A stretch of DNA of 64,000 nucleotides, taken from positions 1,922,001 through 1,986,000 of the forward strand of contig NZ_CP051204.2 of the NCBI RefSeq assembly GCF_012516375.2, read 5' to 3'. Under the pieces are notes generated by a model. It saw only the letters and a program-made list of their open reading frames with translations, ran no database searches and was not told where the DNA came from. The position numbers and the translations under genes are program-made. Source of the stretch: Chitinophaga oryzae (GTDB taxonomy: Bacteria > Bacteroidota > Bacteroidia > Chitinophagales > Chitinophagaceae). Below are positions 45,163 to 53,006 of the stretch, in pieces; positions within the stretch are counted from its first letter, which is position 1; every line of letters starts with the position of its first letter.

Positions 45163-46398
45163 ATGAGAACACCTATCCGGACCATTTTCCTTCTTGGCGG
45201 CCTGCTGGCCGGCCTTCCTGCTTCTGCCCAGGTGATTGCCCGCTATACCGTACAGGCAGGTGACATCGACCGCCATAACAGTATCGTGCATATACGGCTC
45301 GATCAGCCGGCAGATACAGAAGACCTGCTGCTGGAAGAGGTGACAGGGAAAAAACGTGTGCCCGTCCCCGTTACCGCGGCGAACGGGGCCCTCTGGTGGA
45401 TACTGGAAGGGCATACCCCCGCAGGCGCCCAGAGGTCTTACGAACTGAAAAAAGCCCCTAAAAAATTATCCGCACCGCCGGTGATGGTAGTCACAGACAA
45501 TAATACTGCACTGACGCTGCAGCAGGGCACGCAGAAAATCCTGCAGTACAACTATGCTATGGTAGAACCGCCGGCCGGCAGCGATACGGTATACCGTCGC
45601 AACGCCTTTATCCACCCCCTGTGGGCGCCCAACGGCGCCGTTCTTACCAACGCCTTTCCCAGCGGCGGCCACCGTCATCATATGGGCATCTGGAACCCGT
45701 GGACGCATACTTCTTTCGAGGGAAGGGTGACGGACTTCTGGAACGTGCAGAAAAAAGAAGGAAAAGTACGTTTCGTTAAAATGGAAGCGGTGACTTCCGG
45801 CAACGCCTTCTGCGGTTTCAGCGCCCGCCAGGAACATGTGGCCTTCCTGAAAGACGGGACGGAAAAAACAGCGATCCATGAAACCTGGACGGTACAGGCC
45901 TACCCGGCCACGGACAACGGTAAACGCCGCCTGTGGGATATTACCTCCCGTTTTACACCGGCAACCGCCGAGGGGATCACCCTCCTGCAATACCGCTATG
46001 GCGGTGGTTTCGGCCTGCGTACCACACCGTCTTTCACCGCCGGCACCAGCCAGGTGCTCACCTCCGAAGGTAAAACCCGCAAAGACGCAGACAGCACCCG
46101 CGCCCGCTGGGTGAAAATCACCGGCACCACTCCGCAGGGGCAGGCAGGCCTCCTCATCATGAATGCGCCGGCCAACTACGACTCGCCGGAACCACTCCGC
46201 GTATGGCCCGAAAATATGGAAGGCGGCGAACTGATGCTCAACTATTCACCTACTAAAATGAAATCCTGGACGCTTACTAACGAAAACGAATACACGTTGA
46301 CCTACCGGGTCATGGTATACGACGGCGACCTCACGCCGGCAGCGGCGGAAGCTGCCTGGAAGGATTTTGCATTCCCGCCGGTAGTTCGCAAAGAATAG
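45163..46398 (+). CDS. PmoA-like (DUF6807) exported protein
   Basis: 411-residue protein with a signal peptide (MRTPIRTIFLLGGLLAGLPASAQ) followed by a domain that matches the DUF6807/PmoA-like family, often found with glycan-degrading genes in Bacteroidota. Landmarks: AFIHPLWAPNGAVLTNAFPSGGHRHHMGIWNPWTHT, HETWTVQAYP, GLLIMNAPANYDSPEPLRVWP and a C-terminal TLTYRVMVYDGD. The His-rich GHRHHMG segment may bind metal. I use ATG 45163; a GTG at 45124 would make a longer leader that reads through the operator-like palindrome. Stands alone. Function unproven. Confidence 0.82.
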   Translation: MRTPIRTIFLLGGLLAGLPASAQVIARYTVQAGDIDRHNSIVHIRLDQPADTEDLLLEEVTGKKRVPVPVTAANGALWWILEGHTPAGAQRSYELKKAPKKLSAPPVMVVTDNNTALTLQQGTQKILQYNYAMVEPPAGSDTVYRRNAFIHPLWAPNGAVLTNAFPSGGHRHHMGIWNPWTHTSFEGRVTDFWNVQKKEGKVRFVKMEAVTSGNAFCGFSARQEHVAFLKDGTEKTAIHETWTVQAYPATDNGKRRLWDITSRFTPATAEGITLLQYRYGGGFGLRTTPSFTAGTSQVLTSEGKTRKDADSTRARWVKITGTTPQGQAGLLIMNAPANYDSPEPLRVWPENMEGGELMLNYSPTKMKSWTLTNENEYTLTYRVMVYDGDLTPAAAEAAWKDFAFPPVVRKE

Positions 46399-46493
46399 AT
46401 CTATTTTGAGATGTCAGGCTTTTTACTTTACTTCGTCACGGAATAAGGTTGACCCATCCCCGGATTTCCTGATATTGAAAAACTAACTACCAT

Positions 46494-47012
46494 ATGAATA
46501 GTCTACAGGACCTCAAGGCAACGTTGACGGCCATTCATGAAAAAGATAAAAAGCAGATATTCCAGGCGCTGATCACCGCGGAAATACTGGCGTTACTGTT
46601 ACTGGCAGTGGTGCTTACCTCCGTGATGAAAAGCAGCGCTGCCATCCCCCCGCTGCTGATCGTGATGCTTGGCCTCATCGGCATCGGCCCGGTGATACCC
46701 TATGCTATTATGCTTTTTCAGGCCAACAAACGGCAGCAGAAAATTGACGAGTTCGTGGAATGCCTGCGGAAAGGAGAGGCTGTCAATAATTTGAACACCT
46801 ACACTGATTATAAACTGATCCTGCCGCTGCGCATCATCCGTATACGGTTGTTCCCCATGGAATATGCGCACATGGTGGTGGGACCCGGCCGGAAGTCCTA
46901 CAAGCTGCCGCTTTCCGAAGAAAATGTTCAACCCTTCCGGGCTTTTGTGAGCAGGACCGGCGCCGGCGCCATCGCAGGAAGCAACCCTTCCGCCAACTGG
47001 TCCGCCAATTAA
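46494..47012 (+). CDS. hypothetical 2-TM membrane protein
   Basis: 172-residue protein with a soluble N-terminal helix (1-24), two hydrophobic helices (about 25-45 and 51-75) and an approximately 95-residue cytosolic domain (KRQQKIDEFVECLRKGEAV, RIRLFPMEYAHMVVGPGRKSYKLPL). It lies 30 bp upstream of the DUF3137 gene in the same direction and shares its layout of helix, two membrane passes and soluble domain, so the two may act together. No function assigned. Confidence 0.72.
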   Translation: MNSLQDLKATLTAIHEKDKKQIFQALITAEILALLLLAVVLTSVMKSSAAIPPLLIVMLGLIGIGPVIPYAIMLFQANKRQQKIDEFVECLRKGEAVNNLNTYTDYKLILPLRIIRIRLFPMEYAHMVVGPGRKSYKLPLSEENVQPFRAFVSRTGAGAIAGSNPSANWSAN

Positions 47013-47042
47013 ACAACGATGCCGCGAGGCTGTTATACCAGT

Positions 47043-48086
47043 ATGAAAACATTAGCCGAATTCAACACGTTTGTAGACCAGCAACTGGAAGCACAGCTGC
47101 AACAGCTGGAGAGCCAGCGCAAGGCCGGCCAGGCCTGGGTACGCCGGATGCGTATCCTCGGTGTGGTGCCGGTCATCGTTTTTTTTGCATTCCTGATGTG
47201 GGTCGTCATCCCCCGGCAGGAAAACAGCACAGGTAACAGCATGTCCGTCATCTGGATGCTGGTTGCCGGGATGCTGGGCACGCTGGGACTGAGCTTTGCG
47301 TTGCGCCGTTACATGGCCAGGCAGAAAGGCCTGCAGGAAATGGTGGATTACAAACAGGATTTTAAAAACAAGGTCATACAACCCATCATCCGCTTCATAG
47401 ATCCGGCCTATACCTATCAGCCGCTGAACCATGCCAGCTATGAAGAGTTCACCGAAAGCGGACTGTTCTCACGCCAGGAATATAACATCACTGGTAATGA
47501 CCAGGTATTCGGTAAAACAGGAGACCTTAATTTTCAATGGTGCGACCTGAAAGTAACGCATATGCCTACTGTTACCCTGCGTGGATTGGGCGCTGACGTG
47601 ATCTTTGAAGGCACTTATTTCATGGCGCAGTTTCCCCGCTATTTCAATACGCCGGTGTACATCATACCGCGCAGCACGATGATGGAAAAGCTCACGTCGG
47701 CCACGCAGACGGACATGGATTACATTGAAACCTGGAACCTCGGAAAAAAGGTAACCACCTCCGATACGGCGTTCAACAAGCTTTTCATGGCTTATGCCAA
47801 AGATACAGACGAGGCGCAGCAGTTGCTGACAGCGCCGTTGCTGGAAAAAATTATCCGCCTGCAGGAGCGTTCGCAGGCGCCGGTGTTTATTTCGTTTTAT
47901 AACAACCGTATCTGTATCGGCATCAGTCACGGAGAAGACTACTTCGAAGCAGGGTTGCAGGATTCGCTGACAGACCGCCGGATGCTGACCAATTTTTACA
48001 TGGACTTCACCGGCCTGCTGGAGATCGTGGACGATCTGCGGCAGAACGGCAATATATGGACCTCCATAGCCTTTTCGCGTTCCTGA
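47043..48086 (+). CDS. DUF3137 membrane protein
   Basis: 347-residue protein matching the DUF3137 pattern: N-terminal coiled helix (AEFNTFVDQQLEAQLQQLESQRKAG), two membrane helices (about 37-56 and 65-83), and a large cytosolic domain with SGLFSRQEYNITGNDQVFGKTG and GADVIFEGTYFMAQFPRYF, seen in DUF3137 proteins. No biochemical role is known. I use ATG 47043; upstream ATG 47019 adds eight residues. It converges on the TPR gene of the T6SS block with a 4-bp gap, and belongs with the upstream 2-TM gene. Whether it takes part in secretion is open. Confidence 0.8.
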   Translation: MKTLAEFNTFVDQQLEAQLQQLESQRKAGQAWVRRMRILGVVPVIVFFAFLMWVVIPRQENSTGNSMSVIWMLVAGMLGTLGLSFALRRYMARQKGLQEMVDYKQDFKNKVIQPIIRFIDPAYTYQPLNHASYEEFTESGLFSRQEYNITGNDQVFGKTGDLNFQWCDLKVTHMPTVTLRGLGADVIFEGTYFMAQFPRYFNTPVYIIPRSTMMEKLTSATQTDMDYIETWNLGKKVTTSDTAFNKLFMAYAKDTDEAQQLLTAPLLEKIIRLQERSQAPVFISFYNNRICIGISHGEDYFEAGLQDSLTDRRMLTNFYMDFTGLLEIVDDLRQNGNIWTSIAFSRS

Positions 48087-48090
48087 CCGA

Positions 48091-49494
48091 TTATCGTTTT
48101 TGCGCAGGGGTGTCAGCGGTTTCTTCGGCGTCTTCTTCTTCCTCTTCACTCAGTTGCGGCTGCATCAGAGATTTCACTTTGGATTTTTTCAGTTTATCCA
48201 CTTCTTCCTTCCAGTTTTTACCGAAGATGCGGCTCATACGTTCGTCAATTTCACTGACAAGCGCCGGTTGTTTATTCGTATAGGCGTAATCGTAATAATC
48301 CGCTGCAAGAAAGCTGTATACAGAAGAGCTGATTTCATCGTCCGTCATCGGGATACCGCATTTATAGGCTTTTTCCAGCAGGGTATGATAACGGCTGCTG
48401 TCTTTGCGGCGGCTCAGTTCCACTGCCTGGTACCAGGAAGTTACCGCCTGTGCCAGGAATTGATGTTGTTCGGCCAGCGCTGCCTGTTGCAGGAACCATT
48501 CGATGGCAGGTCCGTAATTACGCCGTATCTGTGCGTAAGCGCCCTGGTAGCCGTAGGCCTGTATCAGCAGTGAGAGGCAGGCCTGGTCGCCTGTTTGCAG
48601 TCCCTGTTTGGCGATGCGTGTTGCTTTTTCCAATAGCTGAGGCAGTTTGGGGTCCCGTTTGAAATTAAACAACATGCCGGCATAGGAAAGGTGCGCCGTA
48701 GCGAAGAGGCCTTTGTAGCCGCTGCGTTGCGTGGCTTCCAGCATCCGTTCTCCCCAGTAATGCAGCCGTTTGATGTCTTTGTCTTTAGCGGCATTGCCCA
48801 TTTCGAACAGGCATTTGCGATACGCTATTTCCGGGTCGTTGGGATTGCCGGCGGTGGCGAGGCGCTGGATCGCGTCTGCCAGTTGCAGCGGCACATGAAA
48901 CGAAATGACTTGCCCGGGGAAAGGGCGGTCGTTGATCAACAGGTAGTCTTTGCCGACATGGTCTACCACGGCGATGCGCACACCTGCCGGGATGCCCAGT
49001 TTGAGCAGGCGGGTCAGCCAGCTGGTAAAACTGCGGGTATCGCTTACCTGCCATGGCAGCAGCGCCAGGACCAGGGTACGGGGTTGTTCGGGTAATGCTG
49101 CGCGGAAAGACTGCAGGAGTTGCAGCAGTTGTTTATCCTGCGGGAGGGAAGCGTTCAGCTGGCGGTAGGGCGCCGGGTCCCATGTCAATGCGCTGTCTTT
49201 GGCTTCCAGTTCCTGTAGCAGCGCTGTGCTGTTATCATAAGTTGTCAGCCAGTCTTTGATGATAGCGGCGCTGAAAGTGTCTTCGTCTTCAAATGGGGTG
49301 AGGTGTGTAACAAATACTTCTTCCAGTTGACCGTGAGGGGACGACTCCAGTTTTAAAAAACCTTCGTAGAGCCTGGCCTCTTCGGGCAATATCATGAGGC
49401 GGACCATGCGCAGCGCGTCATTTCCGGTGACAGCCTTGCGCCAGTATGCCTGAATTTTATTGATCTCCAGTGCTATTGGATTGTGTTCGTTCAT
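48091..49494 (-). CDS. TPR protein downstream of vgrG (possible T6SS adaptor)
   Basis: 467-residue soluble protein. The N-terminal half (1-215) resembles a nucleotide-hydrolase-like alpha/beta layer (RTLVLALLPWQVSDTRSFTSWL, AGVRIAVVDHVGKDYLLIND) but without a Walker A motif. The C-terminal half is helical with TPR-like repeats (GLFATAHLSYAGMLFNFKR, GPAIEWFLQQAALAEQ, AQAVTSWYQAVEL). It ends in an acidic stretch (SEEEEEDAEETADT). Its ATG overlaps the vgrG stop codon (ATGA type), so the two are translationally coupled. In T6SS loci such a gene is often an adaptor that loads effectors on VgrG; that is inference. Confidence 0.75.
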   Translation of the reverse strand: MNEHNPIALEINKIQAYWRKAVTGNDALRMVRLMILPEEARLYEGFLKLESSPHGQLEEVFVTHLTPFEDEDTFSAAIIKDWLTTYDNSTALLQELEAKDSALTWDPAPYRQLNASLPQDKQLLQLLQSFRAALPEQPRTLVLALLPWQVSDTRSFTSWLTRLLKLGIPAGVRIAVVDHVGKDYLLINDRPFPGQVISFHVPLQLADAIQRLATAGNPNDPEIAYRKCLFEMGNAAKDKDIKRLHYWGERMLEATQRSGYKGLFATAHLSYAGMLFNFKRDPKLPQLLEKATRIAKQGLQTGDQACLSLLIQAYGYQGAYAQIRRNYGPAIEWFLQQAALAEQHQFLAQAVTSWYQAVELSRRKDSSRYHTLLEKAYKCGIPMTDDEISSSVYSFLAADYYDYAYTNKQPALVSEIDERMSRIFGKNWKEEVDKLKKSKVKSLMQPQLSEEEEEDAEETADTPAQKR

Positions 49495-51305
49495 CAGCAG
49501 TTTAAGTTTACCATACCTCCTTTAATATCTGTTGTGGTGCCTCCGTCTACTTTAATGGAGGTACCTTTGATCATCACTTCCGTGCTGCCGTCTGTCTGGT
49601 GATGGAGGGCGCTCATTTTCATGTTGGCGAGGCTCTTCAGTTCATGCAGGGTAACGGCGGTAGTGGTTATTTTATCCGCGTCGCTGGTGATTTTGTTGGC
49701 TTCGTTGTCTATCGTGACTTTCGCCGGTCCTTCACCGATGACCACTTTCTGTGTGCCTTTCAGGTGAATTTCTTTTGACATGAATTCTATTTTGTTTGGA
49801 GCGTCTACCACGATTTTATCTTCCGTTTTCACGGTCACGAGCGTCTGTGATTTCACGGTGATGTTACCGGATCCGTCCATGATCATGGTGCTGCCGTTTT
49901 TGTCGGTCACGGTAACGCTGCCGGACTGGTCGTCCAGCTGTATGAGGCTGCCGCTGCGTGTTTTGATGGCCTTCATGTTGTTCTGGGCGTCGCCATAACC
50001 GCTTTTGGATTTACCATTGAATTTGCTGCCGAGGACGAAAGGCATTTCAGCGTTGCCGCCTTCGAAGCCGATCACTACTTCTTCACCTATTTCCGGCACG
50101 AAGTGGAAACCGGTGCCACCGCCGGCGGCGGGTGCTGCCTGCCGTATCCACGGGCTCATATCGTTTTGTTGCTGCCAGAAGAACTGCACTCTCACGCGGC
50201 CCAGTTTTTCGGGGTCGTTATTGTCTTTCACGATGGCGCTTTGCATATCTGCTTTGGGCACCAGGTGGGGATTGCTGTAGGGGGGGACTTTTACATCAGC
50301 CGGTATGGCGGTAAAAGTACAGTGGTAGTTACCGGGCGTGTCGGCATAGTGAGTAGCCGATATTACGGTGTAGGCGCTTTGGCCGCTGTCGCTGGCGATG
50401 CTGATCTGCTGGCCGGGCATCACCGGCAGTTCGCTGATACCGCTCACGCGTACAAAGGCAGCGGCGTTGACTTTGTTCTGTACTTCCTTTACCTGTTTCA
50501 GTTCATCCTGTGTATAACCGTGATGTACAAACGTTTGTTTTTGGGAAGAGGAGCTGTACAGATCGTCTGATGCTGCAGAAGAGAGGTGCATCAGGGGATG
50601 GGAGCCGGTGTCGGCTTTTTGCGATTTTTCGCTGAGGGGGGCGGCTTTCATCACATCGTACGACACGTAGTTGAATCGTTGCGGTGTAACGGCGGCTACT
50701 GTTTTCAGCTGATGGAGCGTTACATTTTTGGTGAGTTTCACTTCGTTTTTCTGGGTGTCGCCGATCACGAGGGCGCTGCCGTCGTAATACATCCATTCGC
50801 CGTAACGGGCGGCGATGCGGGCGAGGAAGTTGAAGTCTGTCTCGTTATACTGTACGCAATAGGGGAGGGTGCCTTTATGTGCCGGTACCACCTGTGTTTT
50901 CAGGAGGCCGGAGCCGGCGTCCTGCAGGGCGCCCTGTATTACCTGTTGCAATGATTTCTGGTAGAAAGAAGTGCTCTGGGGGACATCGTCCAGCAGGATG
51001 GTGGGGCTGACGCCTGATACCTGGAAGCCGATGGCGGCGCCATCTTCTTCAATCACAGCCATACTGGTGATCAGGCCTTTGAAGCGGAAACTATCGAAGC
51101 TGATGGAGATCCCTTTGCCGATATATTTTTCGATGATGCCCTGCTGATAGGAAAGGTTGCTGCTGAGGCTGCCGGGGCGCCACAGGAAACTGAAATAGTG
51201 ATGGCTGCCGACAGCCTGTTCCAGTGTCACATTTTTAAACTCTACCGGTCCGGCATAGCCTTCAATGCCTATTGTTGACTTATTCAGAAATTTATCGTCG
51301 CCCAT
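49494..51305 (-). CDS. vgrG: T6SS spike protein VgrG (TssI)
   Basis: 603-residue spike protein, homologous to phage gp27/gp5. The N-terminal gp27-like hub spans about 1-370 (FSFLWRPGSLSSNLSYQQGI, FNFLARIAARYGEWMYYDG). An OB-fold of the gp5 type follows (AIVKDNNDPEKLGRVRVQFFW, WIRQAAPAAGGGTGFHFVPEIGEEVVIGFEGGNAE, about 365-450), then a C-terminal beta-helix needle of short repeats (SGSVTVTDKNGSTMIMDGSG to IKVDGGTTTDIKGGMVNLN). No extra effector domain is fused. Downstream it is coupled to the TPR gene; upstream lie the unknown 199-residue gene and hcp. A PAAR tip is not seen here. Confidence 0.95.
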   Translation of the reverse strand: MGDDKFLNKSTIGIEGYAGPVEFKNVTLEQAVGSHHYFSFLWRPGSLSSNLSYQQGIIEKYIGKGISISFDSFRFKGLITSMAVIEEDGAAIGFQVSGVSPTILLDDVPQSTSFYQKSLQQVIQGALQDAGSGLLKTQVVPAHKGTLPYCVQYNETDFNFLARIAARYGEWMYYDGSALVIGDTQKNEVKLTKNVTLHQLKTVAAVTPQRFNYVSYDVMKAAPLSEKSQKADTGSHPLMHLSSAASDDLYSSSSQKQTFVHHGYTQDELKQVKEVQNKVNAAAFVRVSGISELPVMPGQQISIASDSGQSAYTVISATHYADTPGNYHCTFTAIPADVKVPPYSNPHLVPKADMQSAIVKDNNDPEKLGRVRVQFFWQQQNDMSPWIRQAAPAAGGGTGFHFVPEIGEEVVIGFEGGNAEMPFVLGSKFNGKSKSGYGDAQNNMKAIKTRSGSLIQLDDQSGSVTVTDKNGSTMIMDGSGNITVKSQTLVTVKTEDKIVVDAPNKIEFMSKEIHLKGTQKVVIGEGPAKVTIDNEANKITSDADKITTTAVTLHELKSLANMKMSALHHQTDGSTEVMIKGTSIKVDGGTTTDIKGGMVNLNC

Positions 51306-51351
51306 AGTATTCAGGTTTAAAAATTTTTATCAATAAAATGTGTGTGCGGGG

Positions 51352-51951
51352 TCAGTCCTTCGGGTTGATCCTGATCACGCCGGTCTGATGGAGGTCGATA
51401 TCATTGGTATTGATATCATCTGTATGCAGGTGGATAAAATATTGATGAGGCTGCCCGGTGGCTGCTCTGGGTTTGGGGTCAAATCGCCGGGGCAGATGGG
51501 CCACCGCGGGAGCGTAACGGAATGCCTTTAGCGGGTCTGTTGCGACGCCGGTTTTCTCTACCGCTCGTGCGGCGTAGCTGCCTGCCGGATAACCTGTTCC
51601 GGCAAGGGTGCCGGACGGGTAACGGGGACGGCTGTCCGCGGCTGCATATTTCTTTTCTTCCGCCGGCCGTGTAAAGGTGATCATACAGGCATGCTGTATA
51701 TCGAGCAGGAACGTGCCTACTTCCTGCACATCTACGCCCAGCAGGTTGTTCTGCAGCTGGCAGTGGATATGTGAAGCCGGTATCAGCGTTTTGGTGAGCC
51801 CCGCGTTGTGCAGTACCGCCGGCAGGTGATACGTGAGGATGGTCAGTCCCTGATGCAGCTGCTGTTGCTCCGCATGGTCCGCCAGGCTACGCTGCAGGGC
51901 CAGCAAAATAAAGCGGGCCGCTACTTTAATATTTTCGGGGATATGCTGCAT
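51352..51951 (-). CDS. hypothetical protein between hcp and vgrG
   Basis: 199-residue soluble protein, not recognised. The N-terminal 110 residues look like a compact alpha/beta domain (NIKVAARFILLALQRSLADHAEQ, LTILTYHLPAVLHNAG, VDVQEVGTFLLDIQHACMITF). A Pro/Ala/Arg-rich, probably disordered part follows (about 112-165), then a short beta-like tail (HQYFIHLHTDDINTND). It starts 3 bp after the hcp stop codon and ends 46 bp before vgrG, so it is co-expressed with tube and spike. Candidate chaperone, adaptor or small effector. Confidence 0.7.
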   Translation of the reverse strand: MQHIPENIKVAARFILLALQRSLADHAEQQQLHQGLTILTYHLPAVLHNAGLTKTLIPASHIHCQLQNNLLGVDVQEVGTFLLDIQHACMITFTRPAEEKKYAAADSRPRYPSGTLAGTGYPAGSYAARAVEKTGVATDPLKAFRYAPAVAHLPRRFDPKPRAATGQPHQYFIHLHTDDINTNDIDLHQTGVIRINPKD

Positions 51952-51954
51952 GGT

Positions 51955-52344
51955 TTAATCCTCCCATTTTCTTTTAAAGGCGACGTTGCCGATTTTCAGT
52001 TCCCTTGCCGAAATCACGATATGGGTGATCATGGGGCTGGCGCCGGAATGGTGATAACTTTCGTGGAACTGTACGCAGATGCCTTCGGTGAACTCCACTG
52101 TGCGAAGGCTGGAGTCGTGATCGCGGCGTTTGAAAATGATGGTGCCGTCGCGTTTTTCTTCCGGGGAGATCATCCACTGCACCAGGTCCGTATCCCGGGC
52201 CGATTCCAACACGAGGGAGATGGTGCCGCCACGGGGCATGGTGCTTGGTTTGCCGATGGCGTCAGTGCCCTGGGAAAAGCCGTAGTTACATTCCAGCACG
52301 TTGGCTGACTTTCCGCCTATGATCAGTTCTGCCTTAAAAGACAT
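51955..52344 (-). CDS. tssD: T6SS tube protein TssD (Hcp)
   Basis: 129-residue Hcp-type tube protein. It has the T6SSiii TssD pattern: FKAELIIGGKSANVLECNYGFSQGTDAIGKPS, RGGTISLVLES, DTDLVQWM, KRDGTIIFKRRD, LRTVEFTEGICVQFHESY and PMITHIVISARELKIG. It forms stacked hexameric rings inside the sheath and is also secreted. I use ATG 52344; an upstream ATG at 52371 gives a nine-residue leader (MLTLKNYFF) not seen in the family. First gene of the hcp-unknown-vgrG-TPR block; a 662-bp divergent region separates it from clpV. Confidence 0.95.
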   Translation of the reverse strand: MSFKAELIIGGKSANVLECNYGFSQGTDAIGKPSTMPRGGTISLVLESARDTDLVQWMISPEEKRDGTIIFKRRDHDSSLRTVEFTEGICVQFHESYHHSGASPMITHIVISARELKIGNVAFKRKWED

Positions 52345-53006
52345 AAAAAAATAATTTTTTAGTGTTAACAATCCGTTTGTCCTGTTGCTACGCGGTAGAC
52401 ACAGGCATAACAGGTGATATCTGAAATTTATATGGTCGTTGTGACTTAGTGTTGTAACAGTAAATTGTGTGATGCCTATGAAAGATAATGGTGACGCAAG
52501 TTTCCGGGCAAAAGGTCTTTCCTGTGGGTCATTTGTTCAAGGGTGTTTAAAGGTTTGTTCTTTCAATAAAGGTTGGCACGAAAATAACTATTATTTCGAG
52601 ATTTTGTGATTTTGGCATTCAGATATTTGTTAAGCTGTTTGGTATGGAATGCTGCCTATATCCCGCATATATTGATTATGTGTCATCCGGTTTTTTTTGT
52701 CAAATAAAAAATTTATGTATTAATTTTATGTTTAAAATAATTGCTGGTTTTAATGAGATAAGATAGCAGTAGATCTTCCGGGATATATACTGGTATTGTG
52801 TTTTGAAGTCCTTTAAGATCGTATGCGGTTATAGGTTACCCCCATAATAGATATTTATGAAAATGATAATGTTAGCCTCCGGTAAGAATTTCTTGCAGAT
52901 TCAATTTTATGTAAATGTTTTCGCAGTATCTTTACCCAACTGCTTTTGTTAAGCAGCGGCGTTGTTGTAACTGTTAACTTGATCAGAAAAACCTTGAATC
53001 ATCCAA
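52345..53006. other. 662-bp divergent intergenic region, hcp / clpV
   Basis: Longest gene-free stretch of the window, AT-rich. It should hold the promoters and control sites of both T6SS blocks. I see no perfect TAnnTTTG box; TATCTTTA near 52,927 is one base off. A small stem CTGCTT...AAGCAG (52940-52945 / 52951-52956) lies in the clpV leader. An open frame of 45 codons (52472-52609, three Cys) exists but has no other support. Confidence 0.6.

Noticed and set aside
52472..52609. 45-codon open frame in the hcp/clpV intergenic region
   Set aside because: No promoter, ribosome-binding signal or recognised motif; kept only as a note in the intergenic entry.
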